DNA from: an uncultured Thermoleophilia bacterium
GTDB taxonomy: Bacteria; Actinomycetota; Thermoleophilia; Miltoncostaeales; Miltoncostaeaceae
DNA length: 64,000 nucleotides
NCBI GenBank assembly: GCA_938017905.1
Contig: CALIKX010000026.1
Span: 1 to 64,000 of the forward strand
Direction of reading: 5' to 3'
Both the position numbers and the translations under genes were made by a program. Below the pieces are notes generated by a model. It saw nothing but the letters and a program-made list of their open reading frames with translations. It made no database searches and was not told the DNA's origin. Within the stretch, counting starts at the first letter, position 1. Each line of letters starts with the position of its first letter. Below are positions 45,754-53,497 of this stretch, piece by piece.

Positions 45754-45807
45754 CGCGGGCGCGGACGGTAGCGGACGTCCGGTGACGGGCCGTGGCATGC
45801 TCGCGCC

Positions 45808-46572
45808 GTGGCCGACCTCGGAACCTGGGCCCTCGTGTTCGCGCTGCTCGGGGGCGTCGCGGGCGGCTTCGTCAACTCCATCGCCGGCGGGGGCACCCTC
45901 ATCACCTTCCCGGTGCTGACGGCGGTGGGCATCCCCGCCCTTGATGCCAACGTCACCAACGCCGTCGCCCTTGCCCCCGGGTACGCCGGCGGCACCTATG
46001 CGCAGCGCGGCGACCTCGCCGGGCGGCGGGACCTCGCCCGGGCGCTCGCCGTCACCGCCATCCTGGGCGGAATCACCGGAGCAGCGCTGCTGCTGGCGAC
46101 GGGCGAGGAGTTGTTCGAGCAGCTCGTGCCCTGGCTCATCTTCGCCGCCACGGGCCTGCTGGCCGCGCAGGGACCGCTGCGCCGCATCACCACCGGTGCG
46201 CGTGGCTCGTCCGGGGAGGTCGCACGCCCGGTGCTCCTGGCGTCCGCCTTCGTCGCCACGGTGTACGGGGGCTACTTCGGCGCCGGCCTCGGGATCATCG
46301 TCATCGCCATCCTCGGCCTGATGCTGACGGATGCCCTGAACCGGCTGAATGCGCTGAAGTTGCTCATTTCGCTCTGCGCCAACGGCGCCGCGGCCATCTT
46401 CTTCGCCTTCAGCGGCCACGTCTACTGGCTGGTGGCCGTCCTGATGGGCGTGGGCGCATGGGGTGGCGGGTGGCTGGGGGGACGCACAGTGCAGCACGTG
46501 CGCGAGTCGGTATTCCGGGCGGGCATCATCATCCTCGGCATCGCCATCGGCATCGCCTTCCTGGTCACCTGA
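45808..46572 (+). CDS. TauE/SafE-family permease
   Basis: 254 residues with about seven or eight helices. The family repeats appear as GGVAGGFVNSIAGGGTLITF near the start and VYGGYFGAGLGIIVIAILGL in the second half. Members export sulfite or organosulfur acids or move small anions. GTG 45808 follows CATGCT by 6 nt, a weak match to the leaderless pattern. It is followed 36 nt later by the DUF1116 gene, which has its own hexamer. Confidence 0.84.
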   Translation: MADLGTWALVFALLGGVAGGFVNSIAGGGTLITFPVLTAVGIPALDANVTNAVALAPGYAGGTYAQRGDLAGRRDLARALAVTAILGGITGAALLLATGEELFEQLVPWLIFAATGLLAAQGPLRRITTGARGSSGEVARPVLLASAFVATVYGGYFGAGLGIIVIAILGLMLTDALNRLNALKLLISLCANGAAAIFFAFSGHVYWLVAVLMGVGAWGGGWLGGRTVQHVRESVFRAGIIILGIAIGIAFLVT

Positions 46573-46595
46573 TCATCGGGCGCCGGGGCGCCCCC

Positions 46596-46601
46596 TACGA
46601 T
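46596..46601 (+). promoter_or_regulatory. -10 element of the DUF1116 gene
   Basis: TACGAT, then 7 nt, then ATG 46609. Confidence 0.5.
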
Positions 46602-46608
46602 CACGCAC

Positions 46609-47832
46609 ATGGCACTGGCCATCGCCGTCATCGATGCACCACGGGTGGAGGACAACCTCCGCGCACAGGGCGTGGACCCGCTCGTGGTCGACTGGTCGCC
46701 CCCCGCCGGCGGGGACCTGGGTGACGTCGCACTGCTCACGCGTGCGTACGCCGATGACCGCGTCGAGGAGGGCAACCGCCGGGCGCTCACCGCGCTCGAT
46801 GCAAGCAGGCCGCAACTGGTGGACGCCGGCCTCGCCACCGACCTCGTGCCCGGCATGGACGCCCGCCGAATCCTGCATTGCGGCCCCCCGTGCGACTGGC
46901 AGCGGCTGGGCCCCGCCATGCGCGGCCAGGTGGCGCGCGCTGCCATGCTCGAGGGCTGGGCCGGGGACCAGGGTGCCGCGGCCGCCCTGATCGAGGCGGG
47001 GGACATCGAGCTCGCCGCCGCCGAATCGCACGGAGTGGTGGCGCCCATGAGCGGCGTGCTCTCCCCCTCCATGGCGGTGTGGGCGGTGCACGACGAGGCC
47101 ACGGGGGCGGACGCATGGGCGCCGATGTCCGACGGCGCGGGTGACGGCCTGCCCGCGTCGGCGCGCACGCGTGACCTGATCGCCCGCCAGCGCCTGCTGG
47201 CCGACCGCCTTGCGCCCGGCGCCTCCGCCGCGCTCGGCGACCGGGGCCCCATCGACCTGGCCGCCCTCGCCGAGGAGGCCGCGCGCATGGGCGATGCGGA
47301 TGTCCCCGATGCCCGCGCCGCCGGACTCCTCCTCATCCGCGAACTCCTGCCGGCCATGGCCACCCGCGCGCTCGATGCCGTGCCCGCACTGGCGGGTGCC
47401 GGGGCACCCATGGGGCGCATCGCCGTGCCCCTCATGGCCGCAGCCGCCCGGTGCGCGGTGCGGGCGGCCGCCGGCACCCCGATGTCCAGCCTGGTCATCG
47501 CGATGTCGGGCAACGGCACCGACGTCGGGGTGATGCTGGCGGGAACGCCCGGCACATGGCACACGGCCCCTGCGCCCATCGCCGATGACGCCCGGTTCGA
47601 CGAGGGCAGCGGCGCGTCCGGAGCGGCGCCGTGGACCGGCGATCAGGGGGTCATCGCGTGCGCCACCATGGCGCTCGACGCCCGGCTGTGCATCGATGCG
47701 GGCGAGGCGCCCGCCATCCCCATGGGCATCGCATCGCGCGCCGATGGCGGATGGGTGGGCCACGGCACTGCACAGGTGCCCCTGGCGGCGCTGCGCGACG
47801 CGCTCGGCGCGCTCGTGCAGGCCACCCCCTGA
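46609..47832 (+). CDS. DUF1116 protein (AllG/YlbE-like)
   Basis: 407 residues. ARRILHCGPPCDWQRLGPAM begins the recognisable part. MLEGWAGDQGAAAALIEAGD, VVAPMSGVLSPSMAVWAVHD, LAEEAARMGDADVPDARAAG and VIAMSGNGTDVGVMLAGTPG are DUF1116 signatures. In E. coli the DUF1116 protein YlbE (AllG) works with FdrA (AllF) and a DUF2877 protein (AllH) as oxamate carbamoyltransferase. Here the FdrA-like gene is 9 kb away on the other strand, and no DUF2877 or carbamate kinase gene is in the window. Function therefore probable but unproven. Confidence 0.8.
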   Translation: MALAIAVIDAPRVEDNLRAQGVDPLVVDWSPPAGGDLGDVALLTRAYADDRVEEGNRRALTALDASRPQLVDAGLATDLVPGMDARRILHCGPPCDWQRLGPAMRGQVARAAMLEGWAGDQGAAAALIEAGDIELAAAESHGVVAPMSGVLSPSMAVWAVHDEATGADAWAPMSDGAGDGLPASARTRDLIARQRLLADRLAPGASAALGDRGPIDLAALAEEAARMGDADVPDARAAGLLLIRELLPAMATRALDAVPALAGAGAPMGRIAVPLMAAAARCAVRAAAGTPMSSLVIAMSGNGTDVGVMLAGTPGTWHTAPAPIADDARFDEGSGASGAAPWTGDQGVIACATMALDARLCIDAGEAPAIPMGIASRADGGWVGHGTAQVPLAALRDALGALVQATP

Positions 47833-47848
47833 CGGGACGGACGTCCCG
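47833..47848. promoter_or_regulatory. 16-nt palindrome between DUF1116 and repeat-protein genes
   Basis: CGGGACG-GA-CGTCCCG: perfect 7-bp arms around two bases. Too tight for a good hairpin loop; more like a binding site. Directly follows the DUF1116 stop. Confidence 0.35.
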
Positions 47849-47897
47849 CACGGGAGCGGAACGCAACCGCCACGCCGCGCTCGGCGCGATGCGCTGG

Positions 47898-47903
47898 CAC
47901 ACT
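47898..47903 (+). promoter_or_regulatory. Possible -10 element of the repeat-protein gene
   Basis: CACACT, then 8 nt, then ATG 47912. Same hexamer as before the FIST gene. Confidence 0.3.
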
Positions 47904-47911
47904 GCGGACCG

Positions 47912-48598
47912 ATGAAACCCGGTCGCATCCTCGCCATCGTCGGCGCCGGCCTCGGGCTGGCCGCGGCGGTCATCGCAGGCTCCCTCGCGCTGGGGGGCAC
48001 CACGCAGATGGCACCCCCCGATGAGGCCCAGCCCATCGTGGTGGGAGTGGTGGCCGCGCCCGGCGAGGAGCTCACGGGCCCCACGGACCTGCCGCCGCTC
48101 GCGATGGTGCTGGAGGATCCGGTGCCGGAGGACATCGCATCGCTCTCGCCATCCGGGCAGGTCGCGCGCTACCGGGATGACGCCCGCGACGACGACGCGG
48201 CATCGCTGCTGCGCCTGGCCGCGGCGGAGCAGCGTGCGGGCGCGCAGGATGCCGCGGCCGATGCCTACCGCCGCGCGCGGGCCGCTGACCCCGACGGCAT
48301 CGAGCCCGTGATCGGCCTGGCCATGGTGGATGCCGCCACGGGCGATGCCGGCATGGCCCGCGCCTCCTCCGCCCTTGCCGGCATCACGCGCCGCAACCCC
48401 ACGAGCCAGGTGGCCTGGTTCAACCGTGGCTGGCTGGCCACCTACCGCCGGGATGGGCGCGAGGTCATCACGTCGTGGAAGCGCGTGGCCGAGATCGATC
48501 CGGATACGCCCATCGGCAGGACCACCGTCGCCCTGCTCAAGGGGATCGCCGAGCAGGGAACGCGCACGGCCACCACGGGCGGCACGACCACCGGCTGA
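47912..48598 (+). CDS. Membrane-anchored tetratricopeptide-like protein
   Basis: 228 residues. A signal-anchor helix (about 6-28) precedes a Pro/acidic linker. From about 85 on there are TPR-like helical pairs: ASLLRLAAAEQRAGAQDAAA, then AYRRARAADPDGIEPVIGLA, then a third pair with NPTSQVAWFNRGWLATYRRD and TSWKRVAEIDPDTPIGR. A Thr/Gly-rich tail ends it. Likely a protein-interaction module on the outer face of the membrane. Partner unknown. Next gene is sigA after a 352-nt gap. Confidence 0.7.
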   Translation: MKPGRILAIVGAGLGLAAAVIAGSLALGGTTQMAPPDEAQPIVVGVVAAPGEELTGPTDLPPLAMVLEDPVPEDIASLSPSGQVARYRDDARDDDAASLLRLAAAEQRAGAQDAAADAYRRARAADPDGIEPVIGLAMVDAATGDAGMARASSALAGITRRNPTSQVAWFNRGWLATYRRDGREVITSWKRVAEIDPDTPIGRTTVALLKGIAEQGTRTATTGGTTTG

Positions 48599-48950
48599 GC
48601 CGATCACCCCCGCGTCCGCGCCGGAGGGTCACGCCTCGGTAAGGATCCGCCCGTTCCCCGGTGACAGTCACCCGGAGGATGTTTACCCTCTTCCGCGAAC
48701 CCCTTAACCGGTCCATAAGGGCTGATGGGGAGACTGCCGAACAGCATGATGCCGGAGATGCACGCCGGCGCGTTGGATCCCCGACCGGCCCGCGTGGTCG
48801 CCGGGTGAGCAGGGCAGGTCCGGGGCATGGTCGCCGACGCCGTTCCCCGGGGGCATCGAGGTCGACATCGGCATCGAGGCATCCGCCGGGGGTCCCGGCG
48901 GGAGGACGACGAGACGCCCGGCGAAGCCGGGCCGGAGGGGACGGACGAGG
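48599..48950 (+). promoter_or_regulatory. Long sigA leader/promoter region
   Basis: No gene seen in this 352-nt stretch. It holds a 13-nt palindrome GGTGACAGTCACC (48660-48672) and an inverted repeat CCCTTA / TAAGGG (48701-48706 and 48716-48721). A TTTACC box (48682-48687) might be a weak -35. The last 20 nt are rich in GGAGGGG and CGAGG before ATG 48951. The sites suggest regulated transcription, but which element is the promoter cannot be settled by eye. Confidence 0.4.
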
Positions 48951-50033
48951 ATGACGCTCAAGGAGATCGTGGGCAACGAGGAGATGCAGGTCCTCCTCAC
49001 CCGTGGGCAGGAGCAGGGCTTCCTCGGCATCGAGGAGGTGGCCGAGGCGCTGCAGGGCATGGACATCGTCCAGGAGGACGCCGAGGCCCTGTACACGCAC
49101 ATCGACGAGATGGGCATCGAGCTGCTCGAGGAGCCCGAGGCCCAGGAGCGTCGCGCCAAGCTGGCCGAAGAGGCCGAGCGGCCCCGACGCGTGGCCGCCA
49201 AGGCCGAGAGCACCACCGACCTGCTGCAGCTCTTCCTGCGCGACATCGGCCGCATCCCGCTGCTCACGGCCAGGCAGGAGGTGGAACTCGCGAAGCTCAT
49301 CGAGGAGGGCGACCTCCAGGCCAAGCAGAAGATGGTCGAGAGCAATCTGCGCCTCGTGGTGTCGATCGCGAAGAACTACCGCAACCAGGGGCTGGCGTTC
49401 CTCGACCTGATCCAGGAGGGCACTCTGGGCCTGGTGCGCGCGGCCGAGAAGTTCGACTACCGCAAGGGCTACAAGTTCTCGACGTACGCCACGTGGTGGA
49501 TCCGCCAGGCCGTTGCCCGCGCCATCGCCGACAAGGGCCGCACCATCCGGATGCCGGTGCACGTGGTGGAGAAGCTGAACAAGATCAACCGCACCGAGCG
49601 CAAGCTGCTGGCCGAGCTGGGACGCGACCCCAGCAACGCCGAGATCGGCGCGTCCATCGGCCTCACCGAGGCCGAGGTGGAGTCCATCCGCCGCAGCGCC
49701 CAGACGCCCGTGTCGCTGGAGAAGCCGGTGGGCGACGAGGAGGAGTCGGAGTTCGGGCAGTTCATCGCCGACGAGAAGGCCATCTCGCCCGAGGCAGCCG
49801 CCGACGAGACCCTGCGCAACGAGGCGCTGAAGGACGTGCTGAACTCGCTGTCGTACCGCGAGCGCCGCGTGCTGGAGTTGCGCTATGGCCTGGGCGGCGA
49901 GCAGCCGCGCACCCTCGATGAGGTCGGCCGCACGTTCAACGTCACCCGCGAGCGCATCCGGCAGATCGAGAACCAGGCCCTGCAGAAGCTCGCCGGCATG
50001 ATGGACGTGCGCGGGCTGGCCGAGGTGGCCTAG
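48951..50033 (+). CDS. sigA: Principal RNA polymerase sigma factor
   Basis: 360 residues. A region 1.1-like helical start ([20 protein letters not shown] and following) precedes region 1.2 [18 protein letters not shown]. Region 2 contains [40 protein letters not shown] and [20 protein letters not shown]. Region 3 has [13 protein letters not shown], and region 4 has [14 protein letters not shown] with the helix-turn-helix [20 protein letters not shown]. All essential regions of an RpoD/SigA are present. Shorter than HrdB-type factors because region 1.1 is compact. A strong hairpin follows. Confidence 0.96.
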   Translation: MTLKEIVGNEEMQVLLTRGQEQGFLGIEEVAEALQGMDIVQEDAEALYTHIDEMGIELLEEPEAQERRAKLAEEAERPRRVAAKAESTTDLLQLFLRDIGRIPLLTARQEVELAKLIEEGDLQAKQKMVESNLRLVVSIAKNYRNQGLAFLDLIQEGTLGLVRAAEKFDYRKGYKFSTYATWWIRQAVARAIADKGRTIRMPVHVVEKLNKINRTERKLLAELGRDPSNAEIGASIGLTEAEVESIRRSAQTPVSLEKPVGDEEESEFGQFIADEKAISPEAAADETLRNEALKDVLNSLSYRERRVLELRYGLGGEQPRTLDEVGRTFNVTRERIRQIENQALQKLAGMMDVRGLAEVA

Positions 50034-50040
50034 ACGTATC

Positions 50041-50076
50041 CGCGCCGCCGGTGGGTGCCTACCCACCGGCGGCGCG
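50041..50076 (+). terminator. sigA terminator hairpin
   Basis: Perfect 16-bp stem, CGCGCCGCCGGTGGGT paired with 50061-50076, around the loop GCCT. No T-run follows. Confidence 0.8.
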
Positions 50077-50090
50077 CGGGGTGGCGCGGG

Positions 50091-50096
50091 TAGGCT
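50091..50096 (+). promoter_or_regulatory. -10 element of the small membrane protein gene
   Basis: TAGGCT, then 6 nt, then ATG 50103; begins 15 nt after the sigA hairpin. Confidence 0.5.
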
Positions 50097-50102
50097 CATC
50101 CC

Positions 50103-50285
50103 ATGGGCTGGGACGACGAGGATGACGACTGGCCGGAGCGGGATACCGACCCGGAGACCATCGCGCGCAAGCGTGAGAACGCCAAGGTGGTGGCGCAGGG
50201 CGCCAACCGTGCCGTGCGACTGGTGTACGCGACCCTCGCGATCCTGCTCATCCTCGTGATCGTCCTCGCGATCATCCTCACGTAG
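50103..50285 (+). CDS. Small acidic single-pass membrane protein
   Basis: 60 residues. A strongly acidic start (MGWDDEDDDWPERDTDPET), a short basic helix (IARKRENAKVV), then one transmembrane helix at the C-terminus (LVYATLAILLILVIVLAIIL). Topology suggests a cytosolic tail with a C-terminal anchor. No family recognised. It starts 6 nt after TAGGCT and is followed after 8 nt by the MOSC gene, so the two are probably cotranscribed. Confidence 0.65.
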   Translation: MGWDDEDDDWPERDTDPETIARKRENAKVVAQGANRAVRLVYATLAILLILVIVLAIILT

Positions 50286-50293
50286 GACTGCCG

Positions 50294-51001
50294 ATGGTGG
50301 GCGTGGTGTCCGATCTGTGGCGCTACCCGGTGGCGTCGATGTCGGGGGAACGGCTGCGGCGGGTCTTCGTCGGCCCGCTCGGCCTGATGGGGGATCGCCA
50401 GTGCGCAGTGGTGGACACCGCGACGGGCGAACCACTGGTGGCGGTGCGCGAACCGGCGCTGCTGCGCTACCGCGCCCGCTGTGATGACCCGGGCACCGGC
50501 AGCGGGGTGCAGGTGGATGCCCCGTCCGGTGCCGTGCTCCCATGGGGCGATGTCCACCTGGCCGACGAGGTGCGTCGCGACCTCGGGCGGGAGGATGATG
50601 AGCCCGTGTCGATCATCCGCTCGGCGCCGGGCACGCATGCGACACAGCCGATCGCGCTGCTGACCGAGGAGACCATCCGCCGCGTGTCGGAGTGGGCGGG
50701 CGGCGAGGTCGACCGGCGGCGCCTCCGGCCCAACCTGGTCATCGACTCGGACGATGACGTGGCCTTCCCGGAGGATGACTGGCGCGGCCTGCGGCTGCGG
50801 ATCGGCTCCGCCGCCGAGATCGAGGTGGTGGCGGCCACGCGCCGGTCGGGCGTGCTCAGCCGCGATCCCGAAACGGCCGAGCGCGACACGCGTGCCCACG
50901 CGGCCGTGGCGCGTGAGCGCCGCAACCACGTGGGCGCGTGCTGCCGGGTGGTGCGCGCGGGGTGGGTCGCAGTGGGCGACCCGGTGCGCGTCATGACCTG
51001 A
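50294..51001 (+). CDS. MOSC-domain protein
   Basis: 235 residues. N-terminal MOSC_N-like barrel: VSDLWRYPVASMSGERL, GLMGDRQCAVVDTATG. The C-terminal MOSC domain has RRRLRPNLVIDSDDDVAFPE and the conserved Cys in RRNHVGACCRVVRAG, which binds molybdenum cofactor in known members such as mARC and YcbX. These reduce N-hydroxylated compounds or carry sulfur. No redox partner is adjacent. The end overlaps the methylglyoxal synthase gene tail-to-tail by 11 nt. Confidence 0.85.
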   Translation: MVGVVSDLWRYPVASMSGERLRRVFVGPLGLMGDRQCAVVDTATGEPLVAVREPALLRYRARCDDPGTGSGVQVDAPSGAVLPWGDVHLADEVRRDLGREDDEPVSIIRSAPGTHATQPIALLTEETIRRVSEWAGGEVDRRRLRPNLVIDSDDDVAFPEDDWRGLRLRIGSAAEIEVVAATRRSGVLSRDPETAERDTRAHAAVARERRNHVGACCRVVRAGWVAVGDPVRVMT

Positions 51002-51461
51002 GCGCCACCCCGATGTCGTCGATGAGGCGCTCGGCCGGGGCCAGGTCGCCGGGCGATGCCGCCTTGCGGTAGTCCGCGTGGATCAGCGGGCTGCTCAGTA
51101 TGAAGTCGGCAGTGGCCCGGTTGCAGGCGATGGGGCAGTTGTGCACGACCGCGATCCGCAGGAGTGCCTTCACGTCGACATCGTGCGGCTGGGGCTCCAG
51201 CGGGTCCCAGAAGAAGATGACGATGTCCAGGCGCCCCTCGGCGAGCGCCGCGCCCACCTGCTGATCGCCACCCAGCGGACCGGACAGGAACCGGTGCACC
51301 TCGAGGCCGAGGTCGTCCGCGATGATGCCGCCGGTCGTGCCCGTGGCGTGCAGCTCGTGGTGGCGAAGCACGGCGTAGTTGTGCCGCGCCCACTCCAGCA
51401 TGTCGCGCTTCCTGTTGTCATGGGCGATCATCACGATCCGCTTGCGCGATGCCATGGTCAT
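50991..51461 (-). CDS. mgsA: Methylglyoxal synthase
   Basis: Converts dihydroxyacetone phosphate to methylglyoxal and phosphate, a bypass of lower glycolysis. 156 residues with the family landmarks: VMIAHDNRKRDML, HATGTTGG, FLSGPLGGDQQVGA, IFFWDPLEPQPHDVDVKALL and RATADFILSSPL, which holds a conserved Asp. ATG 51461 has GGAAGGGG upstream; ATG 51455 is also in frame. Stands alone. No glyoxalase genes are in view. Confidence 0.93.
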   Translation of the reverse strand: MTMASRKRIVMIAHDNRKRDMLEWARHNYAVLRHHELHATGTTGGIIADDLGLEVHRFLSGPLGGDQQVGAALAEGRLDIVIFFWDPLEPQPHDVDVKALLRIAVVHNCPIACNRATADFILSSPLIHADYRKAASPGDLAPAERLIDDIGVALRS

Positions 51462-51562
51462 CCGCTGCCCCCTTCCCGTCGGTCCGCCGGTCGCGCGCCA
51501 CCATAGGTCGGCACCCGCCCCTGTCCAGCGATGGCGTCGCGGTGCTACATTCCCGAAACCGC

Positions 51563-51636
<74 letters not shown>

Positions 51637-51639
51637 TGA

Positions 51640-51672
51640 GAAGGGCCCGCGCTCAGGAGAGGCGGGCCCTTC
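51640..51672 (+). terminator. tRNA-fMet terminator hairpin
   Basis: 11-bp stem, GAAGGGCCCGC paired with GCGGGCCCTTC, around an 11-nt loop. It ends 4 nt before the promoter hexamer of the next gene. Confidence 0.7.
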
Positions 51673-51675
51673 GCG

Positions 51676-51681
51676 TAGGGT
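51676..51681 (+). promoter_or_regulatory. -10 element of the MASE1-EamA gene
   Basis: TAGGGT, then 7 nt, then GTG 51689. It overlaps the earlier GTG 51680 and therefore argues against that start. Confidence 0.45.
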
Positions 51682-51688
51682 GACCTCC

Positions 51689-53497
51689 GTGAACGCGCTC
51701 CTCCCCCGTCGCGCGGACGTTGCATCACCGCGCTGGTGGGCGTCGCTCGGCCTGATCGCGGTGGCGATGCTGGGCGCGACGCTGCTGTCCTACACGGTGG
51801 TCCTCACCGCGCTTGAGGTATCGCCGCTCCTGCTCGTGCCCGGAGTCGGATCGGCCCTGCTGGCGCGCTTCGGGCGTTCCTTCTGGCCGGCGGTCGCGGT
51901 GGGCGATGCCGTGGGGCAGGTGATCATGCACGACCGGCCCCTCGGCATCGTGGCCCTCTCCGTGCTCGTCCACGTGGTCGCCTGCGCGGCCTGCGCGACG
52001 TGGCTCCAGCGCTCCGGGTGCTGGCTGCGCAACCTCGGCCAGGCCATACGGTTTGCCGGCATCTCAGCCGTCATCAGCATCGCGGGCGCCGCGCTCACGG
52101 CGTCGCTGTTGGCGGCCGCCGGGGACATCCCGCCGCAGTATGGGGTCGCCGAGACAGGCGGGTGGCTGCTGATGGGCTACATGGCCGGGTTCCTGGTGGG
52201 TGGCGCGTTCGTCCTGGCGTGGGGCGACCCCGACCTGCCCCTCTCCGATGCCGTCCGGCACCCGGTGGCGATGGCCGCATTCGTCGGCGTCACCGCATGT
52301 GCCGGTGTCGGCCTGCTGGGCGAGATCGGCCCGCTGGTGCCCGTCGCGCTGCTCGGGGCGATCGCCGTGGCGGGGCGCAGCGGCGCACGGTGGGCCACCG
52401 CCTGCATGCTCGCCATCGCCATCATCACGATCGAGGCCTCGCACCGCGGAATGGAGCCACCCTTCGGCGGGGACGACCCCGCGGAGCACGCGGCGAATGC
52501 GATGCTTGCACTCTCACTCTTCGCGGCGGCGGCAATCATGCTGGCGGGCTACCGGCAGGCGGGCCCGGACCGCACGCGCTCCGCCACCACCGTGGCCCTC
52601 GTGTTCGCAGCCCTCATGCTGATTGCCGGGGTCACGGCCCTGGCAGCCAATGAGGTGGCGCTGAACCGCACCACGCCCTACGTGCTGTCGGGCCTGCTCT
52701 CCCTGGGCGCGGCCGCCGGCCTGGGCGTACTGCGGATCTCGCGGACGCCGGCCACGCCCTCCACGCGACGGGGCGTGCTGCTGGCCCTCGGCGCTGGTGC
52801 GGTCTACGTGATGAACCTCGCCCTGTACCTGCAGGCCGTCCCGGAGATCGGATCGGGCCCGGCGACGGGCCTCGCCATGACGGCCCCGCTCTGGATCGTC
52901 GGCCTCGGCATGCTGGCCTACCGAACCCGGCCCACGCGGGCGGTCGTGGTGGCCGTCGCGCTGATCGTGGCGGGCGCCATCGCCATCGCCGCCGAGGCGA
53001 CCTCCAACCCTGCCGGAGTCGCGCTGGCGCTCGGATCCGCGGCCGTATTCGCCGGATCGGTCATCATCACGAAGCAGGCCCTTGCACACGCCAACGTCAT
53101 CGACGTGGCCCTGGCATCGGCGCTCGCGGCGGCACTGGTGGCCCTGATGATCGGCGTGATCACGGAGGGGCTCGATGCCTTCGGCCTCACGGCGGCGGAG
53201 TACGGCGCCCTCGCCCTGGCCGCACTGGGCGCCCAACTCGCTCCCACCCTGGGCCGCTCCTGGGCGCTGTCGCAGATCAGCGCCGACGTGGTGGGCGCCG
53301 AGGGAGTGCTGGCACCGGTGACCACCGCAGTGCTCTCCTTCTGGTTCCTCGACGCCGCCACCACCGGCGGGGATGTCGCGGGCCTGGTGCTGATCGCCAC
53401 CGGCGCCGTGGTGGCCGCCCTCATGGGGTCGCGCGGGACCGCGCCACCGCCCGAGGTGCCGCGGGGCACGGCCGTCCCGGCCGCCGCGCGCCCCTAG
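51689..53497 (+). CDS. MASE1-like sensor region fused to an EamA-type transporter domain
   Basis: 602 residues, about 18 membrane helices. The first 300 residues look like MASE1, a membrane sensory domain: VPGVGSALLARFGRSFWPAV, VAVGDAVGQVI, then GGWLLMGYMAGFLVGGAF. From about 355 to 585 the protein follows the EamA/DMT drug-metabolite transporter pattern (GVLLALGAGAVYVMNLALYL, ALALGSAAVFAGSVIITKQA, EGVLAPVTTAVLSFWFLDAA). MASE1 normally sits before kinase or GGDEF domains, so this pairing is unusual. Start GTG 51689 was set by the promoter spacing. The stop is shared in CTAG with the multicopper oxidase gene. Confidence 0.65.
   Translation: MNALLPRRADVASPRWWASLGLIAVAMLGATLLSYTVVLTALEVSPLLLVPGVGSALLARFGRSFWPAVAVGDAVGQVIMHDRPLGIVALSVLVHVVACAACATWLQRSGCWLRNLGQAIRFAGISAVISIAGAALTASLLAAAGDIPPQYGVAETGGWLLMGYMAGFLVGGAFVLAWGDPDLPLSDAVRHPVAMAAFVGVTACAGVGLLGEIGPLVPVALLGAIAVAGRSGARWATACMLAIAIITIEASHRGMEPPFGGDDPAEHAANAMLALSLFAAAAIMLAGYRQAGPDRTRSATTVALVFAALMLIAGVTALAANEVALNRTTPYVLSGLLSLGAAAGLGVLRISRTPATPSTRRGVLLALGAGAVYVMNLALYLQAVPEIGSGPATGLAMTAPLWIVGLGMLAYRTRPTRAVVVAVALIVAGAIAIAAEATSNPAGVALALGSAAVFAGSVIITKQALAHANVIDVALASALAAALVALMIGVITEGLDAFGLTAAEYGALALAALGAQLAPTLGRSWALSQISADVVGAEGVLAPVTTAVLSFWFLDAATTGGDVAGLVLIATGAVVAALMGSRGTAPPPEVPRGTAVPAAARP

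Noticed and set aside
43864-45771. Plus-strand open frame of 635 codons across the second MMPL gene
   Set aside because: Shadow frame, rich in His/Arg/Gly, opposite a clear transporter.
43594-46497. N-terminal extension of the second MMPL protein to 967 residues
   Set aside because: The extra part is antisense to the TauE/SafE gene; a normal MMPL start with signal-like helix exists at ATG 45753.
51680-51688. GTG 51680 as start of the MASE1-EamA gene
   Set aside because: It overlaps the TAGGGT hexamer whose spacing fits GTG 51689.
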